In this document: one piece after another, positions 22,124 through 32,276 of the stretch
Layout of the letters: the number at the start of each line of letters is the position of its first letter
Position numbering within the stretch: position 1 is the stretch's first letter
Source of the DNA: Echeneis naucrates
Taxonomy: Eukaryota; Chordata; Actinopteri; Carangiformes; Echeneidae
DNA length: 64,000 bases
Assembly (NCBI RefSeq): GCF_900963305.1
Contig: NC_042514.1
Coordinates: 2,397,501-2,461,500 of the forward strand
Direction of reading: 5' to 3'
The notes under the pieces: generated by a model
Told to the model about the DNA's origin: nothing
Database searches by the model: none
The model's input: only the letters and a program-made list of their open reading frames with translations
Translations under genes and position numbers: made by a program

Positions 22124-22194
22124 TCTGTGTTAGTGTAGTGGACAGTATCTCCTCCTGTCACATGGAAGGCAGGGTTCGATTCCCCGACAGGGAG
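22124..22194 (+). pseudogene. Degenerate tRNA-Asp (GTC)
   Basis: The acceptor 5' strand reads TCTGTGT, the anticodon stem is CTCC/ATGG, and the T-arm lacks one base. Same decayed lineage as 21511, with more changes. Confidence 0.8.
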
Positions 22195-22288
22195 AAAATG
22201 CACCTTTTCCTTTAGATCTGCTTCATGTTAGCTGGGTTTGTATGAAGTGCTCCATTTGACCAGAAGGGGCGGAGTCTGTCCCTCACAG

Positions 22289-22361
22289 GTTTCCGTAGTG
22301 TAGTGGTTATCACGTTCGCCTAACACGCGAAAGGTCCCCGGTTTGAAACCGGGCGGAAACA
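22289..22361 (+). tRNA. tRNA-Val (AAC) with a T-loop change
   Basis: All stems pair and the anticodon is AAC, but the T-loop reads GGTTTGAAACC where every sister copy has GGTTCGAAACC. The near-invariant C56, which also lies in the Pol III B box, is T here. A TTTT terminator is present. It may be weakly expressed or inactive. Confidence 0.85.
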
Positions 22362-22377
22362 GTTTTCTTCACAAAAA

Positions 22378-23201
22378 GCGAAAGGTCCTTGTCCTGTTCT
22401 GGTTCTGTCCTGTTCTGGTTCTGTCCTGTCCTGGACCCGGTCCTGGTCCCGGTCCCGGTCCTGGTCCCGGTCCTGTCCTGTTCCTGTCCTGTTCTGGTCC
22501 TGGCCCTGGACCTGGTCCTGTTCTGGTCCTGGTCCCGGTCCTGGACCTGCTTCTGTCTGGTCCCGGTCCTGTCCTTGTCCTGGTTCTGTCCTGGTCCCGG
22601 TCCTGTCCTGTTCTGGTCCTGGTCCCGGTCCTGGACCTGGCCCTGTCCTGGTCCCGGTCCTGTCCTTGTCCTGGTCCTGTCCTGGTCCTGGTCCTGTCCT
22701 TGTCCTGGTTCTGTCCTGGTCCCGGTCCTGTCCCGGTCCTGGACCTGGCCCTGTCCTGGTCCCGGTCCTGTCCTGGTCCTGGACCTGGCCCTGGTCCTGG
22801 ACCTGGCCCTGGCCCTGTCCTGGCCCTGGTCCTGGTCCTGGTTCTGTCCTGGTCCTGGTTCTGTCCTGGCCCTGTCCTGGTCCCGGTCCTGTCCTGTCCT
22901 GGACCTGGCCCTGTTCTGGTCCTGTCCTTGTCCTGGTTCTGTCCTGGCCCTGTCCTGGTCCTGGTCCCGGTCCTGTCCTGGTCCCGGTCCTGTCCTGTTC
23001 CTGGACCTGGCCCTGGTCCTGGTCCTGGTTCTGTCCTGGTCCTGGTTCTGTCCTGGCCCTGTCCTGGTCCTGGTCCCGGTCCTGTCCTGGTCCCGGTCCT
23101 GTCCTGTCCTGGACCTGGCCCTGTTCTGGTCCTGTCCTTGTCCTGGTTCTGTCCTGGTCCTGTCCTGGTCCTGGTCCCGGTCCCATCACACACACCGGGC
23201 G
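22378..23201. repeat. Hexamer-based G/C minisatellite nested in a broken tRNA-Val
   Basis: About 800 bases are built from six-base words such as CCTGGT, CCCGGT, CCTGTC and CTGGAC. Because the words are multiples of three, long stop-free frames appear in several frames of both strands; these are not genes. The left edge reads GCGAAAGGTCC (22378-22388) and the right edge ACCGGGCG (23194-23201). These are the two halves of the tRNA-Val T-arm region, so the array seems to have expanded inside a partial tRNA-Val. Confidence 0.9.
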
Positions 23202-24205
23202 TCTCACACGACACTCCTTCGGTGTGCTCAGTTAATGAGCTGTGTCTGTGTCTACGGAGCGAAGCCCCATGAGGCCGTGAAACTGGAGCTCTCACAGCGT
23301 CCCATTCAGCCTCCACCACTCTTGTTTTCCACTTGCTCTGACACAAAAGCTTTGCCCCCAGAGAGCCATCGAGTTCAGCCGGGTTATTTCAGTCTTTCCT
23401 TTCTCAGGGAGGAAATGGAATAATAACAGAGGAGGGAGAGAAAATCACGGGGTGACCCGTGCTCAGACGAGGCCGCCTGAACAGAATACAGAAGCCATAA
23501 TTTGATTTGTGGGGCCTCTTAATGTTTTTAATGAGATACCCATCAGCACATTTTGTGTAGGAGGGGTCGGGGGGGGCACTCCAGGTCCATCCATGCCTCC
23601 CACGTGCTTCCACGTCTTTTTCCTTTAATATGCTTGACTGAGCAAAGTGAGAGCAGGACTATTATTCACTTCATATCGTGGCCTAGTTTTGCAGATCTGA
23701 ACAAATATGAGGAAACTGCGACAAAATCCAAGTGTGACTTTCCTGTTTCGGGTTTTGACAGGAAACAGATGGAAAGTCCAAAACCTCGGTCCCGCAGCTG
23801 GCGTTTGGAAGTGTTACCTCACTTAGATCGAGGTACAACGTTGAAATACCAACCTGTGTGAGACCTGAAGTTGGCAGGTAAAGGTCCGTGCACCGTGTTT
23901 CTCTCTCTGCTGGGGTGTGAAACTTTTCCATCGGTCACGTGTCCAGCCAAACAGACCGATACGTCCTGACCGCTGCGTTCGGATCAATCCGGTGCAGGGT
24001 GCTGTGTGTACGGGCGGTGCTGCTGCCCGCTATCGACCGGCTGCTATCTAGGTCTCTGCTGACACGGAGCACGTGTTCAATTCCCGGCATTCTATCCAAA
24101 TATCTTCAGCAGACGTGGATGAAGAGGTGTCCTGCTGACAGCAGCTCGAAGGCGATCAATGAAATGGCTGCTGGTTCTTTTGAGCTCAGAGAACGTTCTT
24201 TGACC
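23202..24205. other. Unique DNA interrupting the second tRNA array
   Basis: About 1 kb without tRNA genes. No coding frame looks real. A part near 24060-24110 only faintly recalls a tRNA T-arm and was not called. Confidence 0.45.
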
Positions 24206-24276
24206 TCCTCGTTAGTATAGTGGACAGTATCTCCGCCTGTCACATGGAAGGCCGGGTTCGATTCCCCAACGGGGAG
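24206..24276 (+). pseudogene. Degenerate tRNA-Asp (GTC)
   Basis: The 5' half is intact but it carries the CACATGGAAGGC lesion in the anticodon stem and variable region and a T-arm one base short. TTTT lies downstream. Confidence 0.8.
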
Positions 24277-24367
24277 AACAGACCTTTTCCTTTAGAACTG
24301 CTTCACTTGACTTTGTTTGTATGAAGGGGTCAGTTTGACCAGAAGGGGCGGAGCTTGACCCTCACAG

Positions 24368-24434
24368 GTTTCCGTAGTGTAGTGGTATCTCCGCCTGTCA
24401 CATGGAAGGCCGGGTTCGATTCCCCGACAGGGAG
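24368..24434 (+). pseudogene. Chimeric tRNA: Val 5' third joined to degenerate Asp
   Basis: It begins GTTTCCGTAGTGTAGTGG exactly like tRNA-Val and continues TATCTCCGCCTGTCACATGG...GGGTTCGATTCCCC like the decayed tRNA-Asp copies. The acceptor halves do not pair (GTTTCCG against ACAGGGA), so no cloverleaf forms. The switch lies in the D-arm word GTAGTGG/TAGTGGAC that the two tRNA types share. Confidence 0.85.
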
Positions 24435-24524
24435 AGCAGAACATTTCCTTTAGATTCTTCATGTTAGCTGGGTTTGTATGAAGTGATCGGTTTGACCAGA
24501 AGGGGCGGAGCCTGTCCCTCACAG

Positions 24525-24597
24525 GTTTCCGTAGTGTAGTGGTTATCACGTTCGCCTCACACGCGAAAGGTCCCCGGTTCGAAACCGGGCGGAAACA
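24525..24597 (+). tRNA. tRNA-Val (CAC)
   Basis: Intact cloverleaf; the 3' flank 'aagcattttgaca' equals that of the Val-AAC gene at 10059 in the left array, showing that flanks are shared across anticodon types. Confidence 0.96.
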
Positions 24598-24644
24598 AGC
24601 ATTTTGACAAATCAAGTGGACTCGGTCTGTTAATTACTGTACTA

Positions 24645-24770
24645 AGGAAGAAGGTCGGACTGTATTGAAGTCTATGGGAAAATGTCCCTCCTTCCTGATT
24701 TATTATCTCAGTATATTTTTTCCTGATGAGTTTATGGTCTCAGTCTGGAGTTTAAAATCAGATGTCAACA
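24645..24770 (+). repeat. Interspersed 'gaagtctatgggaaaatg' repeat copy
   Basis: Same boxes in the same order as at 10160, placed between a Val and an Asp gene. Confidence 0.65.
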
Positions 24771-24809
24771 AAACAAACTCACACACCGGGCGTTCGTGGT
24801 CCTCCACCC

Positions 24810-24881
24810 TCCTCGTTAGTATAGTGGACAGTATCTCCGCCTGTCACGCGGAAGACCGGGGTTCGATTCCCCGACGGGGAG
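24810..24881 (+). tRNA. tRNA-Asp (GTC)
   Basis: The only fully intact Asp gene of the second array: stem CCGC/GCGG, loop CTGTCAC, complete T-arm and acceptor. TTTT follows about 8 bases later. Confidence 0.96.
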
Positions 24882-24971
24882 AAACACCTTTTCCTTTAGA
24901 ACTGCTTCACTTGACTTTGTTTGTATGAAGGGATCAGTTTGACCAGAAGGGGCGGAGCTTGTCCCTCACAG

Positions 24972-25044
24972 GTTTCCGTAGTGTAGTGGTTATCACGTTC
25001 GCCTAACACGCGAAAGGTCCCCGGTTCGAAACCGGGCGGAAACA
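24972..25044 (+). tRNA. tRNA-Val (AAC)
   Basis: Intact cloverleaf, loop CTAACAC, immediate TTTT. It closes the second array; a 'ggggcggagc' motif lies about 22 bases upstream. Confidence 0.96.
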
Positions 25045-25062
25045 GTTTTCTTCTTTAAGAGA

Positions 25063-25215
25063 ATTGTATTGAATTCTTTGGGAAAATGTCCCACCTTCTT
25101 GCTGATTTATTTTCTCAGTAAATGCTTTCCTGATCAGTTTATGGTCTCAGTCTGGAGTTTAAAGTCTTCAGTTCAACATGATGTTCATTTCATAAAGTTA
25201 AAGGCACAAGATAGT
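25063..25215 (+). repeat. Interspersed repeat copy after the last tRNA
   Basis: TTGAATTCTTTGGGAAAATG followed by the 'cctgatcagtttatggtctcagtc' and 'catgatgttcattt' boxes. The last box also occurs in the copies at 43895 and 55395, which shows the full repeat is longer than the tRNA-spacer versions. Confidence 0.65.
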
Positions 25216-26825
25216 AATTTCAGTTAAATGTCTCAAGTGTCTCCTCACTTTGGACTTCTTCTACAATGTGACCACAGTTCAATAAATTATATTAAAGATG
25301 TTGAGACTGCAACAAAACATATTCAGCCGTTGTCAGGAAACATTTTACAGATACCAGAGTCAACATTTCATAACTCAGGTTGCATTGCTTAAAAGCATTT
25401 ATGTTTTTCAACTCCTGCTGTGCAAAGTTTCCTACTTAAAGTCAGTCTCATGTATTTTTCAAGGAGGCGAGGCCGATCAGGGAGTTTGAATCTACATCAC
25501 GCCAAAGTTTTTAGTCGTCCGGGTTAAAATCCCTTCAGTCTGAGCGACATGTTCTTCACAAAAAACTATGTTCAATCCAGTTTGTGCTACTTGACTTATT
25601 AAAGAGGCCAAGGCTGCACACCAAAGACAACAGCTTGTTTATTTCTTTACTCTTATTTGAAAGTTAAATATTTTATAAAAATGAAGTGAGATGTTCCCAA
25701 ATATCATTTAACCCTTTTAGAGCCACAATTCTTGAAGTCTTCTCCACTTTTTTCTTATCTTTAAGAGAAGATTTGTAACAATCATATCACAATCCCTTAT
25801 AAAAGTGATTAAATTACATCTTAGACAGATTTCAGATAATAACTTCTCTTCACATCGTGCCTTCTCAGGTGAGATCGGCCAGGTTTCGACGTCGTCTCTG
25901 CCGTGTGGGACTGGCTGTTCAGGATTTAGCCAGATGGCATCTCATCTCCTCCAAGCCGCTTAAAGCCTCTTAAGGCGCCGGCCTGGAGCTCCAGGAAACA
26001 ACAGAGCAGCCTTGCTGGACCGTAATCTGAGCGACACCTCTGCGGCTTCAGCTCGTCCTCCGGTCTCATGCGACACGAGGCATCGAGGAAATGTCTGCTT
26101 TGTATCCTGAACCTTTAACGGTGTTATCTTTAATTTTGTGCTCATTGGTGCGCCGTTCGTTTCTTCGGGGGCTGCAAACGACTGTCTGGCCAACTTGCAG
26201 AGTTCTTTTTCTTTTTTCTTCATTTCTTGTTGCTGCAGCCAAGAACATAAAACACACTTCCTGTCCACCGGGGGATTTGGCCTGTGAAAGAGCTGCTTTA
26301 CACTGACCAGCACGCTTTCATGAAAATGGTGGATTTGAGTTTTATAAACCAGCAGCAGAGAGCGAAGTCCTCTTTAGAAAAACGCCGCAGATCAACAGAT
26401 TTATTGAAACAAACTCCCTCTTTGTCTCTCTCCCTTCCTCACAGTCTTTGTCTTTGGGCTCATTAAAAACACTTCGAGCTGCCTTCAGCTCACCTTTGGA
26501 TTTAATTCGGTGCCACATGGAACAAAACGAAAGTGCTAAATCTGTTTTCAGACACACCCTGATGACTAAAAGTACAATTGTTCCCTGAGATGAGCACAAA
26601 AGCTCACTCAAGGACACCAAATAGCAAACATGCACACTGTACACAATCTGCACAGTACGCAATGGACACACACACACATACATAGAAACATACTTACAAA
26701 CAAACTGAGAGAAGGCACTTTAGCTACAGGACTGAAGGAAACTGATTTCACAGAATCAACAATTAAATCAAAACAACAGCTGAGCTGTTTAGATATAACA
26801 CAACATGTAAGAGCACACTTCTTCA

Positions 26826-26850
26826 GTGTGTGTGTGTGTGTGTGTGTGTG
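26826..26850. repeat. (GT)n microsatellite
   Basis: An uninterrupted GT dinucleotide run. Confidence 0.95.
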
Positions 26851-26911
26851 CTCACAATACACAGTTATGTGAAAACATGTGACAGAGGACATGCCATTGA
26901 CATTCTTGCAG

Positions 26912-26924
26912 TGACCTTTGACCT
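26912..26924 (+). promoter_or_regulatory. Perfect DR1 nuclear-receptor-type site
   Basis: TGACCT-T-TGACCT, the reverse complement of AGGTCA-A-AGGTCA, a consensus site for RXR/PPAR/HNF4-type dimers. More TTTGAC-like half sites follow directly. Whether it is bound is unknown. Confidence 0.4.
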
Positions 26925-29410
26925 TCCTTTGACATTCCTTTCTTGTTTTGCCGTCGGCTTCTGCAGATGAATTGTGGTTGCTCCCGGGTTGTGCTGAAGT
27001 ATTCTCAAAATCACACATCTCTGTCCCCTCGCTCTGCAGACAGCAGAGACGTTAGTCCCGTTTGATCCCGGTCTCCAACCCGCCGACCTGTTTTGGTTTG
27101 TCCTCAGCTTCGTGCACGCTGTCACTGTCAAGTTAATGTGCTAAAATTCTTATGTGGCTGCAGCTGAGCTGAAAAATGTGCATTCATCATCTTATCTGAG
27201 AATGAGTTACCTGCTCCCATAAAGAATTTGTCTTAACTACGAGAGGAAGTGATGACAGTGTGAAAAACAGGTGATTAGACGAATCTGCTTCAAAAGTTTG
27301 GAAACACAGTTCACATCTACATCTTTTTAAACTGGTGTCCGACTTCCTGCCCACGTATGAGTTTATGACTCCTCTCTATGTCTCTGTCTCCATTCTCCAG
27401 GTTCAGTGTTTATCATCCTGTCTCACATCCTGTTTTTATCACAGTCACAACAACAACATGCAGTGTGTGTGTGTGTGCGTGTGCATCAAGGTTTCCATGC
27501 AGGACAACAAAGAGAGAGTGGCAGTCTCAGAGAGCAAGCCTTCATCATTTCCTTCCCGTTTCCTTCATTTCATTCTCCGGTCTCCTGCTGCAAACTGCCC
27601 CCTCTTTCCTCCACCTGGAAACACACACACACACACGACCTCAGAGAGAATTTGACACAGCGCACAAACAAGCTTATGGGATCCTTTTCATGCACACACT
27701 GTTGAACACGAACAAAAGCCAGCAAATACAATGCAGGTGCTTCTGCAGGAATTTGACCAAAACAAAGCAGCAGTAATCCGGCCCTGCAGCAGAAGTCCAC
27801 TCATAAATGTAGCTTATATTCATTCATATTCATTATTACACTTCTACACAAGTGCATGGCACAATGGTGAATAGCTTTGTAACCAGCTTAAGTGTGTTTG
27901 TTTTTGTAAATGTGAGAGATTTAGGAGGGAAAGAAGATAGAATGGATTGTGTGTGTTTGTTTTATTGTTGTTATTGTGTTAGTGGAGAACCTGCACGTCC
28001 AAACTGAGATGTCTTCAGTCAGATCTGGAGAAAGCTTTGCTTCAGAACCGAAACAGAAGGACTGAGGTGTCCTCGGGGTCAGAGGTCTCAGAATAAATAC
28101 TTCTGATGACTCAGGAGCAGACCGCTTCAGCCTTCCCTCGTCCCTCTGGTCCATGACGCTGGTGAATCTGGATGAATCATTGTTTGACGGGTTGAAGTGG
28201 ACAAAAACAATCAGATCCAACAATAACAATCACTTCTGATAACAGTTCACATGTTTATATCTTCACGAGTGTTGCAATGACCGAGGTCCACTGAGCTGTT
28301 GGCTGCTGGCAGTGTGCTGCAGAAAACTGAACAAAACGAATCATGAGCAGACCAAACACACATGTGAGCTGGCACAGGGACACCAGCTGTGTGTTTGTTG
28401 TTACAGCACATACACAAATGCTCCGTGCCCTGTGCATGTATGTGTGGAATTGGGTGCCGCTACTCAGCAGATTTTCAGGCGCAGCAGGTATTTGAACCTG
28501 GAGTCGACCTTTAATAACACCTTTAATGGTTCCACGGTGACACGCGGACAGCCAGTCATCATCCCTGGTATGCATTTAGATACAACATAACTGCAAAAAC
28601 TAAATGGTGCCCATAATGTCCCGGCAGTTCGCTACAGTCACACACATCGTGGGAACGCAAAGGAGAAGTGAAGCGAACTGGACACGAAGGATAATCACAT
28701 CACTCTGTAATCTCTCAGCTTATGAAAATGAAATTGACAGATACCATTGTTTGCTCTAATAAGCAAATCCTGCTAACTCTGTGTGACAGGAATGCTCCCA
28801 GTCAGGATTCTTGTGATTAAATGGGATTGTACTTTTGTGTGTGTTTGTGTGTGGGTTTGTGCACATACTTGGAACCCAAGGATGAAAATTACACAACTTT
28901 TGTTGGAACAAAAAGAACAACAAAAAGAGTTGCAGGTTGTTTTGAAGTTTTCATTTTTCCTACAAATTCAAAAAATACAATTCTCAAAAAAAAAAAACAA
29001 CCTACGCACAACAATTTTGTGGTTGTACGGGTGTCACAATTTTGGCCTCTGACTAAACTTTTCTTTGGCTATTGTAGTTTATAGTGTTTTTATTTAGAAA
29101 ATAAGAAAACATTAAACATCAGTTTTTTAGATTTTCACTCCCCTGTTGTGGTAAACAGTCTTTACTGAGTAAACTGAAGTTGCGCTGATTGTGCATATGT
29201 GAGAACTTTAAAGATCACAAATCACAAAATAAAAAATAAAGGGTTGAAAAATGGAAAAGTCTCAATGTGGCTCTAAAAAGGGTTAAAGCCCCCGGAGCTA
29301 ATGGAGGTGGAGGCCTCACAGTTTCAGGATGACACGATGGAGCTTAATTGTGGATGCAGGCAAAGTGAGAGAAACTGAGAGTCCTTTGGCGGCGCGATGC
29401 CGAGCCGGGG

Positions 29411-29434
29411 TTTGGGTTTGGGTTAGGGTTAGGG
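29411..29434 (+). repeat. Short interstitial telomere-like tract
   Basis: Two TTTGGG words followed by two TTAGGG words, inside GC-rich sequence. It is too short to be a former chromosome end on its own. Confidence 0.8.
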
Positions 29435-31279
29435 CGGATGGGCGGCGGGTCAGAGGTGGAGTCCTCGGGGCTTTTGTTCCCATCTGTCACCAGGCGGGTC
29501 ACGTGCCTCCACCTGCCCGTCCAACCTGTCCACCACAACGCACACTGGAATGCACATCGGGCCTCTCTGAAGACTCTGGCGTTCGTCCAGCGGCTCGAGA
29601 GAAAGGGAGGGAGATGAAAGATGAAAGAGGAAGAAAAATGTGAAATAAGTTCAAAGACGAGCGAACCAGGCCGAGCCAGGACTTTCTTATTGCCTTTGGG
29701 TTCCTTCCGTCTGCACCTTTGTGCAGGTTGAGCACAAAATCTTTACACATTACATTTATTTCCCCGAACCACATACCTCACATTTCTCCTTTTCCAAACT
29801 GTATTTGATCGGAGCTTTCTGACAACATGCCACATTTCTGAGGTAATCTGTGATTTTGGCCGGCAACCAGCTTTTAGTCAAATCCCTGTTCAACATTTCC
29901 AATCAGCTCCAGAACTGATGTCTGAACCTGCTGATGGGCTTTTGACCTCTCTGTGGAAAAAAGCGGGAAATTTCTTTTAGTGTGGAACATGTGAGTCCGT
30001 CTGCTCCGGCCTCTGTGGCAAACACAGATTAGATGGTGGACAAGAGGTTTTAAATCAAACCAATTAATGAGATGGGTTTGTATAATCCTCCTCCTATATA
30101 ATCTCTACATTTTACAGCAAAGAGGATTCCATCTGAATTCAATGCTGTCATTCTGTCTGAGGCTATTTCCCGTGAAGTTTGTGATAATTAATAAGAAATC
30201 ATGAGAAAATTGGGAATATGAGGAGACAAAAGCAGGAAGATTCAGCTGAACAGCCGGGGGAACGCCGGACCAGAGGAACAGATCGTATATGAGATATTAG
30301 CTGTGCAAACTCCAGCTCCAGCTTTTTGCTATTGTGAGGACATCTGCAGCGTTTTGACACAACTGAACACTGAGATACCGGAGCAGCTCCCCTGAGATCC
30401 AACCTGCTGCCACGGAGCCTCACCGTCACATTTCCAAGAGACATCTGTGACATTTATTCACGTAGTTTTTCCAAAACTTGTTCCTGCTCTTTCTGAACAG
30501 AAGATGAACGTAAAGGCCAGAGAAGCCTTTCTGTCTCAAGTGTTGCACATGCATCAACACAATTTAAAACAACAGCAGCAGGCTGAGCTCAGGTGCCACG
30601 AGCGTCCTCCCCCAGGAATGGATGTTTTCACTGCTGCGGATGGCTCGGTGTCACTTATCACGCCTCGGGGTCTGGAGAATTAATTGTCAAAGAGATGTAG
30701 TGCATATGCTTATGTGTATTTGTGTGAGTGTGTGTGTTTGTGTGTGTATACATGTATTATTCATGCGGCTCTGCCGGTCTGTACTTTGCTCACGCTGTTT
30801 TGTTTGTGCTGCTGAACACATTAAATACATTAGTAGTGATTTTTATTATTACAGGAGGATTACAGGTTGTGTAGCAGTGAAATTTTTGCATGTGTGCACA
30901 AAAAGAAGACACACACACACACACACGTGTTTACAGAGAGAGAAGGAATGTGCATGTTTGTTTTGCATGTGTGTGAGCTCAGTGTGTCTCCTGCAGGGCT
31001 CATTGTTGCTGTGCAGAGACTCCCCGTCTGCCAGAGGAGCACAAACTGCACGATGGGAAACACGGCATTTATGTTGTAAAAGCCAAAACTCAGCACAAAA
31101 AAAAAAAAATCCACACAAATCTGCCTCTGCCCGTCGCACAAGTGCTTGGATAAAAATAAATACCTCAACAGGGGGTATCTGTAGGAGTGAACAGGCTGTC
31201 GCTGAGCTTCTGCCTTTTTGGCGGCTGTGTAGGAAAGGAAGGATGGGAGCTGCTGGTTGGGTTAGAGGAGATGAAGAAA

Positions 31280-31282
<3 letters not shown>

Positions 31283-31317
<35 letters not shown>

Positions 31318-31322
31318 GTGTG
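31283..31322. repeat. (GT)n microsatellite
   Basis: A GT dinucleotide run with a single GC interruption. Confidence 0.95.
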
Positions 31323-31669
31323 TTTTCAGCCGGAGACTTCTCCAATGAGGAAACTCACTCAGTCATAACCTCCAGTCATTTTCTGTTGTAGTAGCTTTAA
31401 CTTCTACAGCAGCAGAATATAATATATCCATCGCCGTTCAGGGGGGTCCAATTAACCTAAAGGTGAATGTCTTCTGACAGTGGGAGGAACCGGACCACCT
31501 GGAGAGACCCGTCAGTCTGCGAGCCGCTTACTTCTGTCGGCCATCTTGGTTTTTCGAAGCCAGAAGAAAACACGTCTGGAGGGGAAGGTGGAGCTGATCG
31601 CACAGTAGCCCCGCCCCCCATCGTCCCCTGCTCTCTGCTCGATTTTCCTGTTTTCCTTTCTGACATGGT

Positions 31670-31707
31670 GATCTGCTGTGAGCTGCTGTGAGCTGCTGTG
31701 AGCTGCG
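31670..31707. repeat. Short tandem repeat of GCTGTGAGCT-type 11-mers
   Basis: The word 'ctgctgtgagctg' repeats about three times with a period of 10-11 bases, then stops at a GCGAATAAAG stretch. Confidence 0.8.
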
Positions 31708-32079
31708 AATAAAGAACAGTAAAGATTTTACCAGCTCTGATAAATGAAAAAGATCTGTTAGCTGTTATGGTCTCACAAGGACGACGTAAGAGTGTGAGTT
31801 ATTTTTCTCAGTACAACATTGGCATTGTGTATGCTTGTGTGTGTGTGTTGTTGTTTGCTTCTTGTCTCAGTTGTTCTCTGAAAGCAACACAAATGTTCAA
31901 ACTCTGTTCAAACTCCAGAGTCTGATCTGACACATGCAACAGAGATTTATCTGATGGTGTGTGTCTGTGTGTGTAGGTCCACTGTACATGTGTACTTGCG
32001 TGTTCTCTTATGCTTTTGTTTGTGTGCCAAACAGGGACATTCAGAGCAGATACAGAAAGTGAGGATAGAGCAATATGTT

Positions 32080-32103
32080 CACACACACACACACTCACAC
32101 TCA

Positions 32104-32142
<39 letters not shown>
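32080..32142. repeat. (CA)n microsatellite
   Basis: A long CA run with a few CTCA interruptions in its first third. Confidence 0.95.
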
Positions 32143-32144
<2 letters not shown>

Positions 32145-32263
32145 TGTGCCCAAACATAAAGACACAGGAAGTGTGATGGATAAACAGGCGTCATGGCGGA
32201 TGGCTGCTGCTCTGAGATGTTTTTCTTCGATTCAGTGACCTTTGGACTTCAACCTCCCTGACC

Positions 32264-32276
32264 TGACCTTTGACCT
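32264..32276 (+). promoter_or_regulatory. Second perfect DR1 nuclear-receptor-type site
   Basis: TGACCT-T-TGACCT again, with an overlapping extra TGACC five bases upstream and another TGACCTTT about 28 bases upstream. It is 5.35 kb from the DR1 at 26912, in the same orientation. Confidence 0.4.

Noticed and set aside
22320-23423. Long open frames (up to 344 aa) in several frames on both strands
   Set aside because: They run through the hexamer minisatellite; a period divisible by three keeps all its frames open. Proline/glycine/threonine or leucine/valine strings with no domain are the expected artefact.
24036-24115. Faint tRNA-like end (GTGTTCAATTCCCGGC)
   Set aside because: Only the T-arm loosely fits; no acceptor or anticodon arms can be folded.
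30622-31368. 248-codon frame on the plus strand
   Set aside because: It begins in ordinary intergenic DNA and is carried through GT/CA microsatellites, giving CVCVCV strings. No domain or splice support.
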